A stretch of DNA of 21,673 nt from positions 1-21,673 of the forward strand of contig CALAST010000071.1 of NCBI GenBank assembly GCA_937889225.1, written 5' to 3'. The notes beneath the pieces were generated by a model that was not told where the DNA came from, searched no databases, and saw only the letters and a program-made list of their open reading frames with translations. Shown piece after piece: positions 7,461-14,900 of this stretch. The stretch is from an uncultured Lachnobacterium sp. Lineage in GTDB: Bacteria; Bacillota; Clostridia; Lachnospirales; Lachnospiraceae. Every line of letters starts with the position of its first letter. The first letter of the stretch is position 1. The position numbers and the translations under genes are program-made.

Positions 7461-7495
7461 CCACCACTTAATGCTCCACGCATTTGAAGTGGTGG
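7461..7495. repeat. long hairpin resembling an IS200/IS605-type end
   Basis: CCACCACTT (7461-7469) and AAGTGGTGG (7487-7495) pair perfectly. Inside, AATG (7470-7473) and CATT (7481-7484) extend the stem with a 2-nt bulge. The left flank GGTAATCCCCCAC and the imperfect GTGG-rich hairpin are reminiscent of the subterminal hairpins of IS200/IS605-family elements. No transposase or TnpB frame is present, so if related it is a remnant or a passive end. It could instead be a terminator for but on the minus strand. Confidence 0.4.
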
Positions 7496-7527
7496 ATTGT
7501 TTGTTCTGCATTTAAGATAAAAACAGA

Positions 7528-8892
7528 TTATCGTTTATTACTCAGACACCAAATTTTCATCTTTTCCGCATCCTTAATCAATTGTTCTCTAAAATCCGGA
7601 TGTGCTACGGAAATAATCTTTTCTGCTCTTTCCCACGTTGCAGCACCTTTTAAGTTTACAATGCCATATTCCGTTACCAGATATTGAATATTAGCACGCG
7701 TTACGGTTACGATGCCGCCCGGTGTAATATATGGCGTAAGACGACTTTTTACATTGCCGGACTTATCTGTATAAGTAGAAGAACAACAAATAAAACTCTT
7801 TCCGCCTTTTGACAAATATGCACCAAGCACAAAATCCAACTGACCGCCGGCTCCGCTGATATGACGGAATCCTGATGTTTCAGAGGCTACCTGCCCTGAC
7901 AAATCTACCTCTATGGCATTATTAATAGATATCAGATTATCCAAATCAGAAAGAACACGAATATCATTTACATAATCTACCGGAGCTGCCATCATTTCCG
8001 GGTTTTGATGTAAATATTCATACATCTTCTTCGTTCCGGCTGCAAAGGTATATACCTGTCTTCCTTTGTTATGCGATTTGTATTTACCGGTTATTTTTCC
8101 TGCCTCTGCCATTTCCACAAAAGCATCCACATAAATTTCCGTATGAACACCCAAATCCTTCAAATCACTTTTTGCAATCAAACTGCCCACTACATTTGGC
8201 ATACCGCCAATGCCAAGCTGCAAACATGCCCCATTTGGAATCTGCGGAACTACATGTTCTGCAATCGCATGTTCTACGGCAGTCGCTTTGCTTGGGAATA
8301 GTTCTGCAACAGGTGGATGATTGCCTTCTACAATCATGTCTACCCTGTCAATATGTACACCAACTTCATCATTAGATGCATTTTCCCTGCCAAAACATAC
8401 CGGCATATTTTGATTAACTTCTACAATAATTGTTTTTGCCACATCGCATACTGCAGTAAGCTGAGACGCATTCAATCCAAAGTTAAAATATCCATGCTCG
8501 TCCATTGGTGCAACTTGCATCATCAAAACATCCACATGTGTGATATTTTCACGATAATACCGCAGCATTTCTGAATAGCGAAGCGGAATATAATAAGCAA
8601 TTCCTTTGTCTACAAGTCTTCTGCTAATCCCGGACGTATGCCAGGAATTCCATTTCATACGTCTGGAAGCATCGGTGACTTCCGTTACCGCCGGCACCCA
8701 CAACGCAATCGCTCCTCGAAAATTCAAATCCGTAATTTCCGGATTTTCTTCCATGCGTTTTGCCAATGCCTTATCCAATACTACCGGATGATTCGTACAA
8801 AAACCGTAATCAATCCAATCCCCCGTTTTGATGATTGATACTGCTTGTTCTGCTGAAACTAATTTTTCCGCATACTTTTGTTGATACCCCAT
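7528..8892 (-). CDS. but: butyryl-CoA:acetate CoA-transferase
   Basis: This 454-residue protein belongs to the acetyl-CoA hydrolase/transferase family and closely follows the gut Clostridia But enzymes. These transfer CoA from butyryl-CoA to acetate, releasing butyrate and acetyl-CoA, the last step of fermentative butyrate formation. Seen: the QLGIGGMPN glycine loop (225-233), the catalytic glutamate in VHTE (E252) followed by a VDAFVEMAEAGKITGK segment typical of But, the GAGGQLDFVLGAYLSKGGKS substrate region, and a C-terminal tail of the W-x-x-SNR type seen in But. GAGG precedes the ATG by 4 nt. It is transcribed alone, away from thl-crt-bcd-etf genes, as is usual. A 4-hydroxybutyrate or propionate CoA-transferase is possible but less likely. 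Confidence 0.9.
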   Translation of the reverse strand: MGYQQKYAEKLVSAEQAVSIIKTGDWIDYGFCTNHPVVLDKALAKRMEENPEITDLNFRGAIALWVPAVTEVTDASRRMKWNSWHTSGISRRLVDKGIAYYIPLRYSEMLRYYRENITHVDVLMMQVAPMDEHGYFNFGLNASQLTAVCDVAKTIIVEVNQNMPVCFGRENASNDEVGVHIDRVDMIVEGNHPPVAELFPSKATAVEHAIAEHVVPQIPNGACLQLGIGGMPNVVGSLIAKSDLKDLGVHTEIYVDAFVEMAEAGKITGKYKSHNKGRQVYTFAAGTKKMYEYLHQNPEMMAAPVDYVNDIRVLSDLDNLISINNAIEVDLSGQVASETSGFRHISGAGGQLDFVLGAYLSKGGKSFICCSSTYTDKSGNVKSRLTPYITPGGIVTVTRANIQYLVTEYGIVNLKGAATWERAEKIISVAHPDFREQLIKDAEKMKIWCLSNKR

Positions 8893-8985
8893 AAATCCTC
8901 TCCCATTCTTTTTTATTTATTTCCCGTTTTTTCGGACATCAAACATCTTATAAGCATTCAAAATATCCCAAACTACTAAAAAACC

Positions 8986-9062
8986 TTTCTTTTTTTAATC
9001 CAAGACATTTTATACTCATATCCCCATATCCACGCAAAAAACGAATTTCTTTTTTTAATCCA
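8986..9062. repeat. 17-bp direct repeat at the 3' end of the PAP2 gene
   Basis: TTTCTTTTTTTAATCCA occurs at 8986-9002 and 9046-9062, exactly 60 bp apart, each preceded by an A6C tract. The right copy contains the PAP2 stop codon. On the minus strand each copy forms an A-run/T-run hairpin that could act as a weak terminator. A local 60-bp duplication that later diverged would explain it. Confidence 0.6.
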
Positions 9063-9594
9063 GCCTTTTTATTCCATTATTTGGATTATATCGCTTATCC
9101 AACACAATTTTTACTATGATTGCCATTGTCATGCCAACCAAAAAGCCTGCTAATACATCCGTTGGAAAATGTACAAAATGATACATTCTCGAAAATCCAA
9201 TCAATACTGCTAACACAATCGCCGGAATACCGGTTTTTTTGTTGTGCAAAAACAGCGAAACTGCAGCTGTCATCCCATTCATCGAATGTCCGGATGGAAA
9301 CGAAAATTCACTTGGATATGGTATCAACAATGCAATTGATGGGTCAATCGCACACGGTCTTGGACGGGCAATCACATTTTTTAAAAACAGATTTCCCACA
9401 ATAAACGTACAAAGCATGGCAAGAAGTACATTCCATCCCATTTTTCGATACTTTTTCAGAAAAAGACACACCACACCAATAGAAATCCACAAAATGCCCT
9501 CATCCCCCAATTGTGTGATAAATACCATAATTGCATCCATAATTGGACTATGCAACTTTTGGATTTCATATAAAATTGAAAATTCCCACGCCAT
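9055..9594 (-). CDS. PAP2-family membrane phosphatase (undecaprenyl/lipid phosphate phosphatase type)
   Basis: The protein is about 179 residues with several hydrophobic membrane segments. It has the complete PAP2 active site: KNVIARPRP (the KxxxxxxRP motif), FPSGHSM (PSGH) and SRMYHFVHFPTD (SRxxxxxHxxxD). Such enzymes remove phosphate from undecaprenyl diphosphate, phosphatidic acid or phosphatidylglycerol phosphate at the outer face of the membrane. I prefer the second ATG (9594) because the TGAGG Shine-Dalgarno lies 7 nt from it but only 1-2 nt from the first ATG (9600). It follows the PpiC-type lipoprotein gene closely, so the two are probably co-transcribed. The substrate cannot be decided from sequence. 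Confidence 0.85.
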   Translation of the reverse strand: MAWEFSILYEIQKLHSPIMDAIMVFITQLGDEGILWISIGVVCLFLKKYRKMGWNVLLAMLCTFIVGNLFLKNVIARPRPCAIDPSIALLIPYPSEFSFPSGHSMNGMTAAVSLFLHNKKTGIPAIVLAVLIGFSRMYHFVHFPTDVLAGFLVGMTMAIIVKIVLDKRYNPNNGIKRLD

Positions 9595-9616
9595 TTTCAT
9601 ACCTCAAAAAACCACT

Positions 9617-10612
9617 TTAGTTAAAATGTTTTTCATATATTTCAAAAAAACTGTCCGTTTGAATTGCACCACTTTTGTCAATTTCGGTTTTTTCCCATAA
9701 ATCTTCATTTAATTCATAAGAAGAATTCTCTACAAATGTGGTAAGTACATCATCAAACTGCTCTTTTCTCCGCTGAATTAAAATGGTTGCTTTGTTTTCT
9801 TCTGTCAGTTCCTGTTCATACTTTGAAATACACTTAAAAAAGTAATATCCATTCTCTGTCGTAATCATTTCAGAAGTTTGTCCATTATCCAAATGAAATG
9901 CAATATCTTCGATTACCTTTGGATAAGCATTACGAGCCATCGTGATTTCTATTTCTGCGGCTTCGTTATACGTAGCGGCTAATGTCGCAAAATCATTGCC
10001 TTCCACTAATTTCTGCTGCACCAGATTTGCATTTTCCGTACTTGTTACAAAAATCTGCTGCACACGAATTACTCTTGCCTCATCTTCACTAACTTCTTCA
10101 TTAATACCATTTGTTAAAGTATTATACAATTTTTGTGCAATCGCATACTTTTCATAATATTCCTGCACTTCATCATAGCTAATACCCATATAGGAAACTT
10201 CCTCTTTATTTAATGAGGAAAAATATTCTTGTGCTGCTTCCTCTATTTTTTTATGTTCCTTTTCACTAAGCACAATTTCCATATCTTCGGCTAACATATT
10301 CATGCACATAATATTAGCAAGCTGTGCAAGTGTAATATCTTTTACATATTCCTCTAAGGAAACCTCCTCAGGTGTATATTCCCCAAAGTCATGATTCCAT
10401 AAATCTATACCAAATTCATTTCCATATAAATTCTGATAATTACAAAGATACAATTTTGCTTCTTTTATGGAACATTCTGTCCCATTTATGGAAAATACAT
10501 CATTTCTCCCTACATTATTCACATCCAAAACAAATTGTTTATCTCCAATTGTACATCCCGTTAAGATAAGGGATATCAACGATATCCCTATAATTAGTTT
10601 TCTTAATTTCAT
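9617..10612 (-). CDS. PrsA-like peptidyl-prolyl isomerase lipoprotein
   Basis: This 331-residue protein starts with a short lipoprotein signal: KLRK, a hydrophobic stretch and an LILTGC lipobox with C20 as the lipid-bearing residue. It is therefore anchored on the outer face of the membrane. A helical, SurA-like N-terminal domain follows. A PpiC-type parvulin domain spans about residues 180-270 (IRVQQIFV, then VEGNDFATLAATYN, and a GQTSEMITTENGYYFFKC end). It probably helps fold exported proteins. The start is set by AAGGA 7-8 nt upstream, which overlaps the last codons of the 87-aa gene (4-bp gap between genes), so the two are likely translationally coupled. Catalytic parvulin residues are only partly conserved, so chaperone activity may dominate. 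Confidence 0.82.
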   Translation of the reverse strand: MKLRKLIIGISLISLILTGCTIGDKQFVLDVNNVGRNDVFSINGTECSIKEAKLYLCNYQNLYGNEFGIDLWNHDFGEYTPEEVSLEEYVKDITLAQLANIMCMNMLAEDMEIVLSEKEHKKIEEAAQEYFSSLNKEEVSYMGISYDEVQEYYEKYAIAQKLYNTLTNGINEEVSEDEARVIRVQQIFVTSTENANLVQQKLVEGNDFATLAATYNEAAEIEITMARNAYPKVIEDIAFHLDNGQTSEMITTENGYYFFKCISKYEQELTEENKATILIQRRKEQFDDVLTTFVENSSYELNEDLWEKTEIDKSGAIQTDSFFEIYEKHFN

Positions 10613-10616
10613 TTTT

Positions 10617-10880
10617 CTATCCTTCTACTATTAAAAATCTTCCGCTTGGAAGCTCAAATACTTCTGATGCTTCCAGTAAATCATCATCTGACATGCCGGA
10701 AATATCCGTTCCTGCTTCGTCAAAATATTCTCTTACTTCGTCTAAGTCTTCTACTACAACTGCCATGCAGTCATCTAAAAATTCTTCTGCTTCTTCTAAA
10801 GAATCCGCTACCTTCTCATCAAAAAGCTGTCCCTGTTTTTTCAAAAATACCTCTAATACTTCATCATCGTAATTATACAT
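10617..10880 (-). CDS. small acidic 87-residue conserved-type protein, function unknown
   Basis: A very acidic cytoplasmic protein, dense in Glu and Asp. It has two predicted helices (KVADSLEEAEEFLDD, then VEDLDEVREYF), an SDDDLLEA segment and a C-terminal strand-like FELPSGRFLIVEG. It has no cysteine and one Met-Tyr-Asn start. An AGGAGG Shine-Dalgarno about 8 nt before the ATG is the strongest in this cluster, suggesting good expression. It is the first gene of a three-gene run with the PrsA-like lipoprotein and PAP2 phosphatase. I recall similar short acidic proteins in Lachnospiraceae, sometimes labelled glyoxalase, but see no glyoxalase metal site or fold length here. Real gene, unknown role. 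Confidence 0.8.
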   Translation of the reverse strand: MYNYDDEVLEVFLKKQGQLFDEKVADSLEEAEEFLDDCMAVVVEDLDEVREYFDEAGTDISGMSDDDLLEASEVFELPSGRFLIVEG

Positions 10881-10977
10881 GATAAAACTCCTCCTATGTT
10901 ATTAAAATTATTTAATTATGAGCAAGTAACAAAGCAGATTGTAAAAATCCACTTAACTTACAAGAAATTGCCGCAAC

Positions 10978-11005
10978 TATTCTGCATCCCCCTTGAAACA
11001 GAATA
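10978..11005. promoter_or_regulatory. 7-bp inverted repeat upstream of the 87-aa gene
   Basis: TATTCTG (10978-10984) and CAGAATA (10999-11005) pair across a 14-nt loop containing CCCCC. It sits about 100 bp upstream of the acidic-protein ATG, just downstream of a TTGACA (minus strand) that lacks a convincing -10 at normal spacing. It could be an operator or a leader hairpin. Confidence 0.3.
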
Positions 11006-11013
11006 TATTGTCA

Positions 11014-11056
11014 AATGTTGATATGCAACCAGACCATCTGTTTACATATCAACATT
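11014..11056. promoter_or_regulatory. 12-bp perfect inverted repeat between maf and the 87-aa gene
   Basis: AATGTTGATATG (11014-11025) and CATATCAACATT (11045-11056) are perfect arms around a 19-nt centre that itself folds (CAGA-CCA-TCTG). The right arm ends 11 bp from the maf stop. No T-run follows on either strand, so it is not a standard terminator. Possible roles are maf mRNA 3' protection, a regulator site for the downstream cluster, or a small extragenic hairpin element. Confidence 0.45.
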
Positions 11057-11066
11057 ATAATACCCT

Positions 11067-11693
11067 TTACCACATATATACGTCAATACCAATTTTTTTT
11101 AATTCCTGATATAATCGACTAATAGGAAGTCCTACCACATTGTTGTAATCACCTTCAATTTTTTCAATATAAATAGCACACTTTCCTTGAATTCCATATG
11201 CCCCTGCTTTGTCCATTGGTTCACCGGTTGCAACATAATGTTCTATTTCTTTTTCACTCATTGTATGCATGGTCACATCGGTTTTTTCATAAAATACGAC
11301 TTCTCCGCATCTGCCTTGTTTATCAATGAGAACCAATGTAACACCTGTAAACACACTATGTGTATTTCCTGAAAGAGCACGCAACATATGTTTTGCATCT
11401 GCTTCATCTTTTGGTTTTCCTAAAATTTTTCCTTGATGAGCGACTACCGTATCCGCACCAATTACCAAAATATCCGTTGGTGTTGTAATCTCTTTATGAT
11501 TCTCTTCAAAAGAAAGCACCATAGATGCAATTTCTTCTGCTTTTTGTTTGGAAAGTTCCATTACAACTTCTTCCGGTAAAGTCTTTGTAATTACTTCCTC
11601 ACCTTTTGCCGGACAAATTTCAAATTCGATTCCGATTTGTTCTAATAATTCTTTTCTCCGCGGGGATGCGGATGCTAAAATAATTCGACTCAA
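11067..11693 (-). CDS. maf: Maf-family nucleotide pyrophosphatase (house-cleaning)
   Basis: The start is taken at the TTG at 11693, giving 208 residues beginning (L/M)SRIILASASPRR, the standard Maf opening. AAAGGAG lies about 9 nt before this TTG. The ATG 15 codons upstream adds a non-family leader and lacks that ribosome site. Maf proteins hydrolyse dTTP, UTP and modified nucleotides to monophosphates. Seen: SASPRRKELL, the GADTVV motif, a KPKDEADAKHMLRALSGNTH segment, and the late GAYGIQGKCAIYIEKIEGDY active-site strand. All catalytic-type residues appear intact. It lies downstream of addA across a repeat-filled gap; whether it is in the addBA transcript is open. Confidence 0.92.
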   Translation of the reverse strand: MSRIILASASPRRKELLEQIGIEFEICPAKGEEVITKTLPEEVVMELSKQKAEEIASMVLSFEENHKEITTPTDILVIGADTVVAHQGKILGKPKDEADAKHMLRALSGNTHSVFTGVTLVLIDKQGRCGEVVFYEKTDVTMHTMSEKEIEHYVATGEPMDKAGAYGIQGKCAIYIEKIEGDYNNVVGLPISRLYQELKKIGIDVYMW

Positions 11694-11757
11694 TTTCTTA
11701 TACTCCTTTATAACACAAATTGTTTGTTCTACCCTCAAGTGAAACTATACTAGTAAA

Positions 11758-11841
11758 GCATATATTCTCACTAAGTTCATACTTGATTTTACTCATATTT
11801 ACTACACCGCAGATATCCCTTGTGGAAGTGTTTACATTATA
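11758..11841 (-). repeat. extragenic repeat, copy A
   Basis: This copy runs from GCATATATTCTCACTAAGTT to AGTGTTTACATTATA and aligns along its length with copy B, apart from an extra block of about 21 bp (around 11805-11825). The extra block ends CCCTTG, which can pair with CAAGGG at the junction to copy B. Confidence 0.6.
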
Positions 11842-11848
11842 CCCAAGG

Positions 11849-11911
11849 GCATATGTTCTCACTAAATTCGTACTTCGCTTTCGCTCGTACTTATTAAGTG
11901 TTCACATTATA
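11849..11911 (-). repeat. extragenic repeat, copy B, running over the addA stop codon
   Basis: It runs from GCATATGTTCTCACTAAATT to AGTGTTCACATTATA in the same orientation as copy A. The addA stop codon (11907-11909) falls inside its right end. The middle contains two CGTACTT units around CGCTTTCGCT. A truncated inverted copy is at 7420-7441. Confidence 0.65.
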
Positions 11912-14900
11912 TCACCGAAATCACTTCTTGCAATCGGAAAGAATAAATTAATTTTTCAGTCCTAACAACTGATGCTTCTTGTGTTGAGAATACACGAGAA
12001 AGTGCATCCGCATACAAATCTAACTGCGTTTTATATCGCATAATCAAATCTTCTGCTTCTGATACATAGTCTGTTTTATAATCTAACAATACAATTGTAT
12101 TTTCTTCCAACCAAAATACGTCCATAATTCCTTGCACAAGCACGCCTTGATAATCCATGACAAATGGCTTTTCAATAAACAAATCTCCTCGTTCTGCTGC
12201 TTTTGCCATGCGAAGTGCGGTATCGGTCTGCAAAAATTTAATGATGGAATATGGATTTACCAATTCCGCCATTTCTGATGTAATCAGTTTTTGCTTTTTC
12301 ATACGTACTAATTCTTCTGCTACAAATATTTTTATTTGAAAGTAATTTTTCTGTTTTAGTTTTACAAATCCTGCAAAATCCAGACATTCCATAACACGAT
12401 GCACGGCTGTTCCACGAAATGCTCCTTGATTTACACCGGATACTATATTTGTATCTTTTTTCAAATTTATACTATTCTCTAATTTTTCAGTTATCTCTTC
12501 ATTTATACTATCTTCTACGTTTTGGCTCTTTGCTAACTTTTCCTCTACGATACTTTTCCTTGCGAACTCTGGCACATAAACTTCCCGTTCTTCCATTAAA
12601 AATTCAGGTACTTCTGTCATGCCTTCGGTTCGGTCATATTTTTCCACCATAGATGCACGTTTTAATTCGGAAACAGAATACTTGCTTTTTCGATTCATTT
12701 CCTGCTTATACGGATATTCATAAGCAAATTTTGTTTCAAATTCCCGTACTGTATTTTCATCCGCTTCTTTTATTTTTTCCAAAAGTATGTTTTTCGAAAT
12801 TTCTTTTTCAGCAACCGTCTTTGCTTCCTCTGCCATCAACATAAAGGCATCTGCAAAAGAAAAATCATATTGATTTGGATAAGATAGTACCGCTGGAACT
12901 ATCCAATGCATATAGCTTTTTGCTTTGATTCTTTGGGCAAGTGTAATCGGAACTCCTTTTTTTGCCATGCCTGTATATTTTTCATAAAGAGAATCCTTTT
13001 TCTTTACCGTTCCTGTTAAAATCAGCTTCTCTTTCGCACGCGTAAGGGCAACATAAAGAACGCGAAGTTCTTCTCCCAAATTATCACGACGAATGCGGTC
13101 TGCAATCTCGGTCTTAATCAAACAACTACGCTTTACTTTTGGATTGGTACGCATTTCATCTAATCCCAGTCCCATATCCGGATGAACGACTACTTTTTCT
13201 CTAATATCCATTTCATTGAATTGTTTGGAAATGCCGGAAACAAATACGACAGGAAATTCCAAACCCTTACTTTTATGAATCGTCATAATGCGAACGACAT
13301 CTTCATTTTCCCCAGTTACATCCGCTTCTCCAAAGTCCACATCATATTTTTGGAGTTGGTCAATATATCTCACAAAATGGAACAAGCCCTTATAACTGGT
13401 CTTTTCATACGCAATCGCTTTTTCTAAGAGCATATTTAAATTTGCCGCCCTCTGTGTCCCTGCCGGCAATGCACGTACAAAACTGCCATATCCCGTTAAT
13501 TCCAATGCATATTCAATCAATTCATGGATTGGCGTGTCTTTTGTTTTTTGACGGATTGCACAATACATTTGATAAAACGTATGCAACTTTCCTTCGTTTG
13601 CTTGCTCCATCATTTTATATGCTGCTTTCGCAAAACAGAGTTTTTTATGCTGAAATACTGTAATCTCTGCAAGTTCTTCATCATCTAATCCTACAATCGG
13701 TGATTTTAATACCGCTGCCATTGGAATATCCTGATATGGATTATCCAAAATCTGAAGAAGTGCAAGCACCGTCTGCACTTCTGTTGCTGAAAAATAACCT
13801 GTGGAAGTTGCAACATGTGCAGGAATTCCACACGCTTCCAACACACCTGCAAAATCATTTCCCCAGTTCTTCAAACTACGGAATAAGATTACAATATCAC
13901 TATAACGAAGTGGACGAAGTTCTCCTGTTGCTTTGTCAGTTACCAAAAGTTCTTCTTTTAACTCTTTTATTTTTCTTGCAACCATACGGGCTTCTAACTG
14001 ACGATTTCCTAAATCGTCCAATTCACCTTCTGTTTCTTCCATGTCAAAGAATAAGACTTCTGCCTGCATATTTGGTGTTTCCTGATAAGATGCACCACAA
14101 TATAATGCAGCAGAATCATCATATGCCACATTTCCCAAATCCGTCTGCATAATCTTATAAAACATATCATTGGAAAAATCCACTACTTCCTGACGACTTC
14201 GGAAATTTTTATGCAAATCAATACGCATATTTTCACTCTCTGTCAGCGTAAACCGACGATATTTTTCCATAAAAAGTTCAGGTCTTGCAAGTCGAAAACG
14301 ATAAATACTCTGTTTTACATCTCCTACCATAAACATATTTTTTCCATTGGAAATAGCAGACATGATTTCTTCCTGTACCTGATTACTGTCCTGATATTCA
14401 TCTATCATAATTTCTTCAAATTGTACTCGAAATTCTTCTGCGGCAGGACGCACCCTTTTTGTTGTTTCATCCACAAAGATACGAAGTGCGGCATGTTCCA
14501 CATCGGAAAAATCCATAATGTGTTTTTTTCGCTTTTCCTGTTCCATGGCTTCATAAAACAATAATGATAGACGTACCAATTCACATGCCGTATTTTTCAT
14601 GCCTTTTAATTGATTTACTAATTCTTCCAAAGGCATGGAAAAATAGCGGTTTGTTATGCTCTTGATTTCCTTTTTTATTTCATCCCTTCCGCTGGAAACG
14701 GCTTCTTTCTTCTGTACATCGCCTGTAAATTTACGAATTGCCGCCAATGTGGAAAACTTTATTTCTTTAAAAAACTGCTGAAACTCCGTAAATGTTTGCA
14801 ACTTATCAATTTGAGCAAATAATGCTAAGTCCTTTTCCAATGTTTCCGCATATTTCGTTGGTCCATCCGGTAATAATGCAATTTCTTTTAAGTTTTCCAG

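Noticed and set aside
10991..11017. TTGACA as a -35 box for the 87-aa gene
   Set aside because: No acceptable -10 lies 16-18 bp downstream on the minus strand (the position reads GGGGAT), so I did not call a promoter.
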